This document shows, one piece after another, positions 1-9,142 of a stretch of DNA of 64,000 bases. The stretch covers positions 62,001 through 126,000 of the forward strand of contig CAZMNY010000010.1 in the NCBI GenBank assembly GCA_964567745.1, written 5' to 3'. The DNA comes from CAZMNY01 sp964567745. Its GTDB lineage: Bacteria; Planctomycetota; Planctomycetia; Pirellulales; Pirellulaceae. Each line of letters opens with the position of its first letter. Within the stretch, counting starts at the first letter, position 1. The notes beneath the pieces were generated by a model that saw only the letters and a list, made by a program, of their open reading frames with translations, was not told where the DNA came from and searched no databases. The translations under genes were made by a program, and so were the position numbers.

Positions 1-331
1 GCCATTGTTGAAGCAAGTCGTAAGAGGCTGAGCCCGGCTTGATGCCGGATGCGTGGGCGGCGACCACGATCGCGTCTTTCTCATTCGGCTCCATTCGGCC
101 ATCGGCCCATGCCACCTCGACCAGAGGCGCCAAGCCCAGCGCGGCCAACGTCTCTCCGCCGATCCCCAAATCGCACAGTTTGCCAGTGACGTCCGGGTTG
201 TCGATTCCGGTGAGCTCGCCGAGAGCCTCCGCGTCCATCTGCTTTTGCAAGGCTTCCAGCAATTCGTTGTCCCGTTTCGCGAAGAATGCTTTTTCCAGGG
301 CTCTGCCGCGTTTCGCCAACTGATCAGCCAT
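1..331 (-). CDS. TerB-like domain protein (3' end outside window)
   Basis: The minus strand reads without a stop from an ATG at 331 to the window edge, giving about 110 N-terminal residues (begins MADQLAKRGRALEK). The stretch around residues 80-100 (VAWADGRMEPNEKDAI) matches the acidic helix pattern of TerB/tellurite-resistance-like domains, which usually reads W-A-D-G-x-[IV]-x-x-x-E. The charged N-terminal helix before it is common in planctomycete versions. Function is unknown for this subgroup; TerB-like domains are proposed metal- or membrane-associated helical modules. The C-terminus is not visible, so full length and any extra domain cannot be judged. A recurring motif AGGCGTTACT lies 60 bases upstream of the start. 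Confidence 0.6.
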   Translation of the reverse strand, partial: MADQLAKRGRALEKAFFAKRDNELLEALQKQMDAEALGELTGIDNPDVTGKLCDLGIGGETLAALGLAPLVEVAWADGRMEPNEKDAIVVAAHASGIKPGSASYDLLQQW

Positions 332-818
332 CGATGGTGTTTTCCTCGTGCCAAGTTGCAAAATGGAAGGATTGCTCGCGTTCGTTTGCGAGTAACGCCT
401 AGTCTATGAAACGGCCCGTCCCGCAACCAGCGGGGGCAACGCGCGGGCGACCGTCGCGAATCACGACCCAAAGCGCCGCCGTTTGAAAGCTGGACGAGCA
501 CCGATCCGCCGCGGCGGCGAGTTTTAAAGAGGCCATTCTGGCAAAGTGGGTAAGGAATGTGGTCTTGTCAGTTTCACAAAATCTGCAGATCCTTTAGACT
601 ATAGGTGTTAGGCGTTTTAGGGTGATTGTGCCGAGGCGGAGAGTCCCTGAAGGGGGTAGGTATATCGCGCAGCAGGATGGAAACAGCAGTCGCTTTATTG
701 CTCGTGGTCCAAGCTTGTGCTACGTATCCCTACAGGTTTCTCGACGCGGCTCCGGCAAAACAACGGTCAACTCGGCTCAGACACGCGGATCATCTCCGCA
801 ATGCGAAGGAACGACCCG
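332..818. other. Intergenic region between divergent genes
   Basis: No convincing coding sequence; the short frames here carry no domain and lack ribosome binding sites. It holds AGGCGTTACT on the minus strand at 391-400 and a related AGGCGTTTTAGG on the plus strand near 610-621. A weak plus-strand promoter candidate is TTCACA (573-578), 16 bases, TAGACT (595-600), which would serve the gene at 819. Confidence 0.5.
391..400 (-). promoter_or_regulatory. AGGCGTTACT motif, copy 1
   Basis: Reads AGGCGTTACT on the minus strand, 60 bases upstream of the TerB-like start. The extended 12-mer CTAGGCGTTACT is identical to the copy at 11633-11644. Whether it is a promoter element or a protein-binding site cannot be told from sequence. 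Confidence 0.4.
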
Positions 819-2702
819 ATGTGGAAGTATCGACCGCTGCTCCTCCTCCCCGTAATCATTACGATGGCCTGCCCTTTGCGTGCTGATGATGGCGCGAAAC
901 AACTGGCCAAGTTGGTCGAGGATGCGAAAGTCAGCTATGAGCCTGTTTCCGCCAAGCAAGTGGCGGACCTCAAGCAACAGTTGGTTGACGCCCTCAAATC
1001 GCTTGACGCCTATTTGGCTGAACTCGGGGAACCAGCGCAGAGCGAGTGGCGCAAGGAGCTGGCGCTTGGCGCCCTCGACGCTTCACTCAAGGCTGAGACA
1101 ACCGACATCTCAGCGGCTCGCGATTCGCTCGCAAAGTTTCAAATCGACAAAGAGGGACTTGAAGCCACGCCGATCTTGGAAGCTCGATCGGCCTTGAGAC
1201 GCTTCGAGCGCGCATTGTTGATTCAGGGAAACCCGAATTCAAAACAGCTCTACGAACAACAACTTACCCAGTTGGCGGCCAAGCTGGGCGAGTACGAAGC
1301 GAAGCCGACGCTGGCGAATTCTGTCTTCATTGGGACTGTGCTCGGCAATCTCGAACTCGGCTCGCAAGCGAAGCCGCTCGTGACAGCGGCGCGAGACCGA
1401 TTTCGCCGGCCCAACATGCGAGCACGCGTGTCGAAACATTTTATGTCGCACGGTATGTCCGAGCCGATTGATCGCACCGAACAAGTGAACGAGTACATCC
1501 TTGGCACGTCGACTTCGGGAACGGCCGTGCTCTCCGGAAACACGAGCGTCGCGCTGCACCCCAGCGAGGATAGCGCCGATCTTGAGATCTTGCTGAAGGG
1601 CGTGGCTCAATCGACGACGGTCGGACTGAATCGAGGAGTGACGATTCACAGCGTTGGCGAGACGGATCTCAACGGCGGCGCGCGAATCTCGATTTCCCCG
1701 ACGGGTATCTCCGCAGAGCCGGCATGGGCGACAGCGGCGACGGGATCGACGATCACTGGAATCTGGCACAAGAACTGTCTCGTTCGCAAAATCGCGCAGA
1801 AGCGCGTGGCTGAAAGCAAGGGAAAAGCTGAGGTCATCGCATCGCAGCGAGCCGCCAATCGACTCGCGGGGCGAATTGATCGAGAGAGTGAGAAGACGGT
1901 GGAGGAGCTCAACGAGGATTTCCTTGGCAAGTTCCGCAATCCTCTGCTGAGAAAGGGCGATTTTCCTTCGCTAATGAAACTGGCGACCTCGGCGGACGCG
2001 CTCTCCATCATCATGACGCAAGCAAATGCTTATCAACTGGCGGCCGGTACGACGGAGCCGCCGGCACACGTCCAAGGGCTCGACCTCGCCGTGCAACTGC
2101 ATGAATCATTCGTTGGCAACATGTCGCAAGGTTTGATTGGAGGCCAGACGTTGACGAGTGAAAAATTGGCGGACACGCTTCTTGAGATGAACGGCGAAGT
2201 GCCGGAAGGACTGGCCGGTGATAACGAGCCGCCTTGGTCGATAACGTTCTCACGCAGTCTGCCGATTCGAGTTACTTTTGACGGCCAACTGATCACGGTC
2301 TCGATTCGCGGCCGCAAGTTCACCCGCGGCGACACCGTCGTGCGATCGGAGATGGAAATTGGCGCCACTTACAAGGTCGAACAAACCGACGTCGGCGCCA
2401 AACTGACTCGCCAAGGCGATGTGACGGCCGAGTACACCAAGAAGGGTTTCCAACGACCTGAGAAGATCGCGATCAAGACGGTGATGCGAAAGAAGTTCAC
2501 CGCACTGCTCAAAGAGAGCCGCACGTTCGAAGGCCTGGAAATTCCAGGACGATGGCAGAAGGTTGGAAAACTCAACCTGGCCCAAATGAGCTGCGACAAT
2601 CAATGGTTGGTGCTCGGCTGGAAGGCGCCGAAAACAACTTCAAAAAACGCAGCCAAGACCGAACCCCAGCCTGAGCAAACCGCGAGCAATTCGGTAGAGT
2701 AG
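819..2702 (+). CDS. Hypothetical exported protein
   Basis: A 627-residue protein with a signal peptide (MWKYRPLLLLPVIITMACPLRA, cleavage likely before ADDG), so it should act in the periplasm or outside. I chose ATG 819 because GAAGGA lies 8 bases before it; the frame is open further upstream to 717, but those codons would spoil the signal peptide. The first third is rich in charged helices, the rest has mixed beta-like sequence, and the C-terminal tail is hydrophilic (PQPEQTASNSVE). I recognise no family. It is followed 85 bases later by another hypothetical gene on the same strand. Confidence 0.75.
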   Translation: MWKYRPLLLLPVIITMACPLRADDGAKQLAKLVEDAKVSYEPVSAKQVADLKQQLVDALKSLDAYLAELGEPAQSEWRKELALGALDASLKAETTDISAARDSLAKFQIDKEGLEATPILEARSALRRFERALLIQGNPNSKQLYEQQLTQLAAKLGEYEAKPTLANSVFIGTVLGNLELGSQAKPLVTAARDRFRRPNMRARVSKHFMSHGMSEPIDRTEQVNEYILGTSTSGTAVLSGNTSVALHPSEDSADLEILLKGVAQSTTVGLNRGVTIHSVGETDLNGGARISISPTGISAEPAWATAATGSTITGIWHKNCLVRKIAQKRVAESKGKAEVIASQRAANRLAGRIDRESEKTVEELNEDFLGKFRNPLLRKGDFPSLMKLATSADALSIIMTQANAYQLAAGTTEPPAHVQGLDLAVQLHESFVGNMSQGLIGGQTLTSEKLADTLLEMNGEVPEGLAGDNEPPWSITFSRSLPIRVTFDGQLITVSIRGRKFTRGDTVVRSEMEIGATYKVEQTDVGAKLTRQGDVTAEYTKKGFQRPEKIAIKTVMRKKFTALLKESRTFEGLEIPGRWQKVGKLNLAQMSCDNQWLVLGWKAPKTTSKNAAKTEPQPEQTASNSVE

Positions 2703-2787
2703 GGATTGTTCATATTTGTCTTGCCGCTGACCTGTGGCGAAACGAACTCTCACGGTTTGTGTGCCTTGATAGCGCTGGAGTGATTCA

Positions 2788-3279
2788 ATGGACGCATCAG
2801 GCGAAAACCTCTGGGTTGATATTCGGTTTGATTGCCTACCGCTCCGCAGCGTCGGTCGCATGGACGCCCCTCTCGACGCCTCGCCCAAATTCCGCCAATT
2901 GTGCGGGAACATTAAAGCGGCCATCGAACGCCACGGCTCGCACAACACCTACTACCTCTACAACGCGACTTGCGTGTTTCATCTGACCAACAACGCGAAG
3001 GTCGGCAAGCTCGACTTTCGCTTCGAGGGCTGCGTTTTCACCGACGCTGACGACACCAAGACGATCCGCACCGACTTGGCGATTCGCCTCAAAGAAGAAA
3101 CCTGCGACTGGCTCAACGAGCCCGTCATTCAGTGGTTTCTGCAAACCGTGGGTGAAGCCGTGCGTTGCGAGTTCGATCGCTATATCGCCGCTGGCGACCT
3201 CGAGCAGGCCCGACAGCGACTGGCGAAGATCCAGTCAGAGAGCGACGATGCCGGCGGTTTCCTCGGCATGTATCTCTAA
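2788..3279 (+). CDS. Hypothetical protein, 163 residues
   Basis: A soluble protein without signal peptide or membrane segment. It starts at an ATG preceded by a GGAG-type site (tggagtgattca). Composition and codon use match the neighbouring genes and the frame is free of rare-codon runs, which supports a real gene. The central part (NTYYLYNATCVFHLTNNAKVG) alternates aromatic and polar residues in a beta-rich pattern; residues 120-163 are helical. I do not recognise the family. It may share a transcript with the exported protein 85 bases upstream. Confidence 0.7.
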   Translation: MDASGENLWVDIRFDCLPLRSVGRMDAPLDASPKFRQLCGNIKAAIERHGSHNTYYLYNATCVFHLTNNAKVGKLDFRFEGCVFTDADDTKTIRTDLAIRLKEETCDWLNEPVIQWFLQTVGEAVRCEFDRYIAAGDLEQARQRLAKIQSESDDAGGFLGMYL

Positions 3280-3758
3280 ATACCGGGCTCCCCTTTCCTG
3301 CTCGCTATCAAACACGGCAATCTTCAAGGCAGCCATGGTCGCCAGACTGTGGAGCATCGCCAACCGGCTTGCCGTCACCAGCTCTTCTGGCAGTGTTCGC
3401 TAGCTGGCGGATCCTACGCCCTGAGATCGAAGTTCGAATCGATCCAGTCTTCTAGTGGACCCGGCTTACCTGTTTTGCCATCTTCTCTGACGCATATCGC
3501 CCTTGTGTAAGTCTGCGAAGACTAGGGAAACTTTGCCGATCAACAAAACCTCTCCGATTAGGTCGAAAGACACAAGTTTGCCGGTTAGGCAGACGATATC
3601 AGTTGTACCGAAAGCCAAGATCGTAAGCGCGATTTGCGCCTGAACTGGCGGTCGGTGATTTGGGGGACGGTGTGAGCGAGAGGGCGCGCAGCTGCGCGCT
3701 CTCTCGTTTACCAATACGGATTGAGTCCACGTCGACGCTAACGCGAATTGGAAAGTCG
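3280..3758. other. Intergenic region
   Basis: No credible gene. The only structure seen is a strong hairpin at 3675-3708, about 50 bases before the TolC-like start. The open frames on either strand here have no domain or ribosome binding site. Confidence 0.5.
3675..3708. terminator. Strong hairpin, terminator or leader structure
   Basis: AGCGAGAGGGCGCGC and GCGCGCTCTCTCGTT pair around the loop AGCT, a stem of about 15 bp with two G-U wobbles. Only three T's follow on the plus strand, so it is a weak classical terminator. It lies about 50 bases upstream of the TolC-like lipoprotein start and could instead be a 5' leader hairpin. Confidence 0.45.
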
Positions 3759-6116
3759 ATGAAACGGCAAATTCAAGTTTCCCTGGTCTGGCTCGTAGCG
3801 GGCCTGACGCTCCTCACCGGTTGCACGCCGACACAGCCCTTCTTCCTTCACGAAGATGGAGATCTGTCGCATTACTTGGACTCGGTCCAAACCACGGCCG
3901 CTTATCCGGACGTGGAGACAGCGGACACGCCCGAGGCGACGATGGCTATCGAGCCGCTCACCGTGCTCGACCCCGAGTTCGACGATTGGTGGGATCTCTC
4001 GTTGGAAGAGGTTATTGCGCTCACGCTGCACAACAGCAAGGTCATTCGCAACGTCGGTCAGGTCTCCCAGTTTGGAATCGCCGACGGTTTGCTTAGCCGA
4101 ACGGCGACGGCGCCAACCGTCCACGATCCAGCGATCTCGGCGACCAACGCCTCCAACCGGCCGAACATCGGCAGCAACACGCCTGGCTCAGTCGGCGCTG
4201 TCGGCACGGGCTCGCGAGGCATCGACCCGGAACAATTCAGTACGGCCAACACGGTTGGCGGCGTCGAAGACGCGCTGGCTGCTTTTGACACCCAATTCGC
4301 GGCCGTCTTTGGCTACGATCATCAGGACATTCAAAACAACCTCGCCATCGGCAACATCTTCACCTCCACCGTCAACAGCCGCTCGATCGCCGACGCCTCG
4401 CTGACCAAGCGATTAGCAACGGGTGGTTCCGTTGGCTTGAAGCACCGTGTCGAATATTCGCGCAACGATGCGTCGAGCCGAGCCGTGCCGAGCGATTACA
4501 CCGCGATCATTCAAGCTCGAGTCGATCATCCATTGCTCCGAGGTCGGGGTGCGTTCATCAATCGCATTCCAGTCATCCTCGCTCGAATCAACGAAGATAT
4601 CAGCGTCGCCGCATTTGAGATCGCGGTTCGCAACCAGTTGCTCGACGTCGAAAATACCTACTGGGATCTGCAGTGTGCTTATCGCAACTTCGAAACGGCC
4701 AAGCAGGGACGTGACGCGGTTCAGCGAACATGGCAGCGAGCATTTGAGAAGGCAAAAGTCACCGGCGGCGTGCAGCAAGAGGCCCAATCGCGAGAGCAAT
4801 ACCTGTTCTTCCGAGCTCAACTTGAATCGTCGCTCGCGACGCTGCTCGAAACGGAAGCTCGCTTGCGTTGGCTGATGGGGCTCGCTCCCACAGACGGTCG
4901 ACTCGTACGTCCGATTGACGACCCCACAATCGCTGATGTCAGTTTCGATTTTAATGAGATTCGCACCGAAGCCCTCTACCGCAACGCGGAACTGCGTCAG
5001 CAGAAATGGCGCATCAAGCAGCGTGAACTCGAACTCGCCAACGCTCGACACCTCTTGCTTCCCGCCCTCAACCTGTTCGCCCAACATCAGTGGCATGGGG
5101 TTGGCGACGAGTATGTGACGGCCGATCGCCGAGGGCTCGATTTCGCCGCAGTCGGATCGACCGCTTGGGACAACTTGACCGACGGCGACCAACAGAGCTC
5201 GTTTGTCGGACTTGAGTTTCTACCTCCCGCTTTCGGCGCCCGACGCGAACACGCTCGAATTCGCAACTCAGAAATCGGCCTGCAGCGGGAAGAAGATCGT
5301 CTGGAAGACATGGAGTTGCAGAGCGTTCACCTGCTCTCGACGGCCTTACGAAACAAGGCGCTCAACTATCGCCAAATCACGACTCACCTCAATCGCTGGG
5401 CCGCGGCCAACCAAGAGATCAAGTCGGCGTTGGCCGCTGAAGCTGGTGGCGGCGGAGTCAAAGTGTTTGGTCGCCCGACGACCGATGTTCTCCTGGACGC
5501 ACAGCGACGACGAGCCCTGGCTCAAAGCGACTATTTCCGAGTGGTTTGCGAATACAACAAGGCGATCGCGGACGTGCACTTCCGCAAAGGAACGCTCTTG
5601 CAATACAGCGGCATTCGTTTGGCCGAAGGTCCTTGGCCGGACAAAGCATACTGGGACGCGATCGAGAAAGCTCGACAACGCGACGCCAGCCATTATCTAA
5701 ACTACGGCTACACTCGGCCGGGCGTTGTGAGCCGCGGTCCGATGGACGGAGAGATTATCGGTACGCCGATTCCGGACGGAGTGATCGTGCCTGAGCTGAA
5801 CGCGCTCCCCAGCGATAGGGAAGTGATTCCGCCCGGTGAACGGCAGCCCAATGGCCTCTCGCCCATGGACACGGTCCCGATGAACCAAGCTCCCATGAAC
5901 ACGGCCCCGATGGAGCCGGCCAAACCGGCACCTGCCGCGACGCCTGGTCCGAATGCGGAGACCGCTGGCGGCGCCTCGGTGCTGCGAACATCGGGCGCCT
6001 CGCCGTATCAATGGGGCGACTTGGGCCTTGGCAGCCAAAAACCGACCGATGCGGCCAAAGCGGCCGCTCCGACTGTCGAGCTGACTCGCCCGCAGGTCAA
6101 CAACCCGCTGCGATAG
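3759..6116 (+). CDS. TolC-family outer membrane efflux lipoprotein
   Basis: A 785-residue protein with a lipoprotein signal peptide (lipobox LTGC, Cys22), so it should be lipid-anchored in the outer membrane. Two long helical blocks, roughly residues 230-430 and 440-620, have the heptad-rich, N/Q/L-spaced pattern of TolC-type channel proteins. TolC proteins form the outer channel of tripartite efflux pumps or type I secretion. At 785 residues it is longer than the usual 430-500: extra length comes from an N-terminal Thr/Gly/Ser-rich stretch (about 110-170) and a C-terminal Pro/Met/Ala-rich low-complexity tail (about 650-785, with repeated PMN/PMD). ATG 3759 was chosen because it alone gives the signal peptide. 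No pump or membrane-fusion gene is adjacent, so its partner is encoded elsewhere. Confidence 0.85.
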   Translation: MKRQIQVSLVWLVAGLTLLTGCTPTQPFFLHEDGDLSHYLDSVQTTAAYPDVETADTPEATMAIEPLTVLDPEFDDWWDLSLEEVIALTLHNSKVIRNVGQVSQFGIADGLLSRTATAPTVHDPAISATNASNRPNIGSNTPGSVGAVGTGSRGIDPEQFSTANTVGGVEDALAAFDTQFAAVFGYDHQDIQNNLAIGNIFTSTVNSRSIADASLTKRLATGGSVGLKHRVEYSRNDASSRAVPSDYTAIIQARVDHPLLRGRGAFINRIPVILARINEDISVAAFEIAVRNQLLDVENTYWDLQCAYRNFETAKQGRDAVQRTWQRAFEKAKVTGGVQQEAQSREQYLFFRAQLESSLATLLETEARLRWLMGLAPTDGRLVRPIDDPTIADVSFDFNEIRTEALYRNAELRQQKWRIKQRELELANARHLLLPALNLFAQHQWHGVGDEYVTADRRGLDFAAVGSTAWDNLTDGDQQSSFVGLEFLPPAFGARREHARIRNSEIGLQREEDRLEDMELQSVHLLSTALRNKALNYRQITTHLNRWAAANQEIKSALAAEAGGGGVKVFGRPTTDVLLDAQRRRALAQSDYFRVVCEYNKAIADVHFRKGTLLQYSGIRLAEGPWPDKAYWDAIEKARQRDASHYLNYGYTRPGVVSRGPMDGEIIGTPIPDGVIVPELNALPSDREVIPPGERQPNGLSPMDTVPMNQAPMNTAPMEPAKPAPAATPGPNAETAGGASVLRTSGASPYQWGDLGLGSQKPTDAAKAAAPTVELTRPQVNNPLR

Positions 6117-6239
6117 CTCGGTGAGAAGACCGTCGCGTAGATCGCGAGTTGCCTGTTGCCTGGCGACTATGTGCTGGCTGAGCATTCACGTAGAATCGCC
6201 TCATGCAACTCGTGAATCTCAAGAGCTCGGTTTGGAAGC

Positions 6240-6857
6240 ATGGCATTTCTAAGTCTCGACGGCGTCGATGGCGCCGGCAAGTCCACTCAACTCGGCCTGC
6301 TGGTTAGCTGGCTTGAGTCGAAAGGGCGTGACGTTGTCGTCTGTCGCGATCCTGGCAGCACGCCCTTGGGCGAGGCGATTCGGGACATTCTGCTTCATCA
6401 GAAGCAGATGCCGATTCATCCTCGCAGCGAAATGCTGCTCTACATGGCCGCTCGCACTCAACTCGTTGAGGATGTCATTCGCCCGGCCCTCGATCGAGGA
6501 CAGGATGTCGTCTCCGACCGCTATCTGCTGGCGAACGTTGTCTACCAAGCTCATGCCGGCGGGCTGGATGTCGACACGACTTGGCGAGTCGGCCAAGTTG
6601 CCACGGCTGGTTTGATGCCCGATCTGACTCTAGTATTGGATCTGTCCGTCGAGGCGGCTGCGAGGCGGCGGACGGGTGAGCCCGATCGGTTGGAGTCGCG
6701 AGGCAACGAATACCTGCAACGTGTCCGGGATGGATTCTTGCGTGAAGCGGAACGCAACGATGCGGTCGCCGTGATTGATGCCGATCGCGAAATTGACGAG
6801 ATTCAAGCAGAAATTCGGCGCATAACCGAACCAGTCTTGGCGGGCCGAGCGGATTGA
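6240..6857 (+). CDS. tmk: Thymidylate kinase
   Basis: Phosphorylates dTMP to dTDP with ATP in the cytoplasm. The 205-residue protein is the normal family length. The P-loop is GVDGAGKST (residues 8-16), followed by the substrate loop RDPGSTPLGE (about 36-45), the DRY motif at 93-95 (SDRYLLANVVYQ) and an arginine-rich lid (about 137-150). The usual P-loop reads GxDGxGKST and the usual second motif REPGGTPLGE, so Asp replaces Glu at the dTMP-binding position, a conservative change. It is followed 102 bases later by holB, a pairing widespread in bacteria. Confidence 0.93.
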   Translation: MAFLSLDGVDGAGKSTQLGLLVSWLESKGRDVVVCRDPGSTPLGEAIRDILLHQKQMPIHPRSEMLLYMAARTQLVEDVIRPALDRGQDVVSDRYLLANVVYQAHAGGLDVDTTWRVGQVATAGLMPDLTLVLDLSVEAAARRRTGEPDRLESRGNEYLQRVRDGFLREAERNDAVAVIDADREIDEIQAEIRRITEPVLAGRAD

Positions 6858-6959
6858 GTTGACGCGAGTGCGAGTGTTAACCTTTACTGCCTGTTCGATT
6901 GCGTTCGAAGCGCGCTCAACATCGGAAATGGCAGTTGTTAAACGGATGGTGTTTGTCCC

Positions 6960-8018
6960 ATGAGTTGGAACACGATTCTCGGTCATGAGGACGTTGTCGA
7001 CCGATTCCGCCGCGCGGTCAATCGCGACAGGCTGGCCAGCACGTTCTTATTCGTTGGTCCCGAGGGAATTGGCAAACGAACGTTTGCTCGCCAACTTGCT
7101 CAAACGCTACTCTGCGAACGCTCAGCCGATTTCGATGCCTGCGGCGAATGTTCCGCCTGCATACAAGCAATGGCCGACTCGCACCCCGACATCATCGAAG
7201 TGTTCAAGCCGCAAGATAAGGCCGTGCTGCCGATCGAACTGTTTGTTGGACTCCGCGAAAAACGAATGCGCGAAGGCCTCTGCCATCAGATCTCGTTGAC
7301 GCCCTATAGCGGCAAGCGAAAAATCGCGATTGTCGATGACGCTGACTACTTTAACGCGGAAAGCGCGAATTGCCTGCTCAAGACGCTAGAGGAGCCGCCG
7401 CGGCGATCGCTGATCATTCTGATTGGGACTAGTGTGCAGAGGCAGCTGCCGACGATCTTGTCGCGGTGCCAAGTCGTTCATTTCTCGCCGCTGACGAATG
7501 AGCATGTGAGCCAACTTCTCGTCTCCAATGATATGGCCGAACCGCAGCAGGCTGACGAATTAGCAGCGCTGAGCGGAGGCAGCCTGCTGACGGCGCTGGA
7601 ATGCACCGATGCCGAGCTGCGGAGCTTTCGACGTGACTTGATTGAGGATTTGGGGCGTCCTCATTGGAATGCGGTCGAGCTGTCGACGCTCGTGGCGAAG
7701 TTTGTCGAAGCGGCTGGCAAGGAGGCCCCGAAACGCCGAAAACGACTACGACAGTTGGTCGATCATGTGGTCCGGTACTATCGCCAGCTGATGATGCAGT
7801 TGAGCGAAGCCGAGTGTTCGACGACCGACGACCTGGACGCTCTCGTCGCCACGGCCAGCCAGCACTGGACCGCAGACCGCGAAACAGCTGGCTTGTGCGT
7901 CCTTCGCACACTGGAAACGCTCGATCATATTTCCGCCAACGGCAACATCGCGACCATTCTCGAGACTTGGTTCGACGACCTCTACCGCATTAGCCACCCG
8001 GTTGCCGCTCGCGCCTAG
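6960..8018 (+). CDS. holB: DNA polymerase III delta' subunit
   Basis: Clamp-loader subunit that helps load the sliding clamp during replication. The 352-residue AAA+ protein shows a Walker-A-like loop GPEGIGKRT (33-41), a four-cysteine zinc module with Cys52, Cys61, Cys64 and Cys67 spaced as in the E. coli protein, the Walker-B region KIAIVDDAD (about 121-129), LLKTLEEPP (about 138-146) and the SRC motif (ILSRC). E. coli delta' does not hydrolyse ATP; here the P-loop lysine is retained, so ATP binding is possible, as in many non-proteobacterial versions. It follows tmk and is convergent with yjbQ. Confidence 0.9.
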   Translation: MSWNTILGHEDVVDRFRRAVNRDRLASTFLFVGPEGIGKRTFARQLAQTLLCERSADFDACGECSACIQAMADSHPDIIEVFKPQDKAVLPIELFVGLREKRMREGLCHQISLTPYSGKRKIAIVDDADYFNAESANCLLKTLEEPPRRSLIILIGTSVQRQLPTILSRCQVVHFSPLTNEHVSQLLVSNDMAEPQQADELAALSGGSLLTALECTDAELRSFRRDLIEDLGRPHWNAVELSTLVAKFVEAAGKEAPKRRKRLRQLVDHVVRYYRQLMMQLSEAECSTTDDLDALVATASQHWTADRETAGLCVLRTLETLDHISANGNIATILETWFDDLYRISHPVAARA

Positions 8019-8084
8019 ACACTGCTTAGAAACGTTTCCGAGGTGTCGCGTCACAAACACGGCGTCGATCGAGGCTCGCGGTAA

Positions 8085-8501
8085 CTAACCTGAGTTGAAC
8101 GTCAGCACGATGTTCCGCTTTGAGGCGCGGTCGCGGTGCTCACAGAGATAGATGCCCTGCCACACCCCAAGGGCGAGCCGGCCCTCGGACACGGGCACGT
8201 TGTGTGAGCAGCCGAACAGCGACGACTTCACGTGGGCCGGCATGTCGTCTGGGCCCTCGAGCGTATGGATGTACGGGAAGTCTTCCGGGGCGATCGCGTT
8301 GAGCGACGATTCCAAGTCGAGCTGCACATCTGGGTCGGCGTTTTCGTTGATGGTGAGTGACGCTGACGTGTGCTGCAGGAAGACGTTGAGCATTCCGATG
8401 CTCGATTCTTCGATTTCCGGCATCGCTTCGACGATTTCGGTCGTGATCAGATGCAAGCCGCGTCGCTTAGCCGCAAGGGTGATTTGCCGTTGAATAAACA
8501 T
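8085..8501 (-). CDS. yjbQ: YjbQ / UPF0047 family protein
   Basis: A 138-residue protein, the exact family length when started at ATG 8501 (MFIQRQITLAAKRRG); the open frame extends 17 codons further but those lack family similarity. Conserved elements are present: QHTSASLTINENADPDV (about 56-72), HVKSSLFG, and WQGIYLCEHRDR near the C-terminus, with His and Glu residues thought to form a metal or phosphate site. Members have been reported to have weak thiamin-phosphate synthase activity, but the physiological role is unsettled. The gene stands alone, convergent with holB. Confidence 0.9.
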   Translation of the reverse strand: MFIQRQITLAAKRRGLHLITTEIVEAMPEIEESSIGMLNVFLQHTSASLTINENADPDVQLDLESSLNAIAPEDFPYIHTLEGPDDMPAHVKSSLFGCSHNVPVSEGRLALGVWQGIYLCEHRDRASKRNIVLTFNSG

Positions 8502-8811
8502 GGGCCGAAAGTTGCTTCCAAGAAGTCCAGGGCGAGAAAACGAACCGAGCAAACTCGGACTGAAAAATAAAGTTTCGCCAAATTGCGGCGTGAGACGGGC
8601 ACCATACTCCCGTGTCTGGCGACGCCGAATCGCAGTTAGAAAGTCCGCTGTTCCGCGGAGTCAAGGGGGGCTGCGGAAGTCTCGTCTGTCAGCGGCCCAA
8701 ACTCTGCGTAAATCCACTAGACCTTAGTTGGCCTTTACGGCGTCATGATTACCCTTACGGAATCCTCGCGTCATCACATTCGACAGGAGTCGCGCCGGTC
8801 CTCCACTCGCT

Positions 8812-8821
8812 AGTAACGCCT
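8812..8821 (-). promoter_or_regulatory. AGGCGTTACT motif, copy 2
   Basis: Reads AGGCGTTACT on the minus strand, 311 bases upstream of yjbQ. It is the least clearly promoter-linked of the three exact copies. Confidence 0.35.
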
Positions 8822-8916
8822 GTAAGCTTTCCAGGCGCCACATGCGGGGCTGTCACCCGGGCACGAACGTATGAGGCTTTTGGTTACTTACTGCGGAAAA
8901 ACGCCAAGAAAAATGC

Positions 8917-8945
8917 TTGACATTAGTCCGCTTCCCGCGAACAAT
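8917..8945 (+). promoter_or_regulatory. Sigma-70-type promoter for the small protein at 9143
   Basis: A perfect -35 TTGACA (8917-8922), a 17-base spacer and AACAAT (8940-8945). Transcription would start near 8952, giving a leader of about 190 bases with a small hairpin (8972-8990). The GCGTGAGACGGG repeat (minus strand, 8948-8959) lies on the predicted start point and could be an operator. Confidence 0.5.
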
Positions 8946-9142
8946 AACCCGTCTCACGCGTTTCCTACCTGAATCACCGGTGGGGTGATTAAATCCCCTT
9001 ACCCGCTTCCCCAGATTCCGACGCGTTTTGCTGAATAATTTATTCGTCGAGTATTTGCGTTCTTCGCCGTCAGATCACGGCACTCGCTCATAGGCCAAAG
9101 GATTGGGCTCGACTTAGACCATTTTCCCGGAGGTTTAGTGCG

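Larger units (their letters stand above)
8502..9142. other. 640-base intergenic region with promoter and repeats
   Basis: No supported gene; the plus frame at 8612-8920 has no domain. It contains GCGTGAGACGGG on the plus strand at 8588-8599 and on the minus strand at 8948-8959, the AGGCGTTACT motif on the minus strand at 8812-8821, a sigma-70-type promoter at 8917-8945, and a 7-bp hairpin AATCACC/GGTGATT at 8972-8990 in the predicted leader of the gene at 9143. Confidence 0.5.

Noticed and set aside
8612..8920. Plus-strand frame of 102 codons before the small gene at 9143
   Set aside because: No start signal or domain, and the promoter found at 8917 lies at its end. Treated as non-coding.
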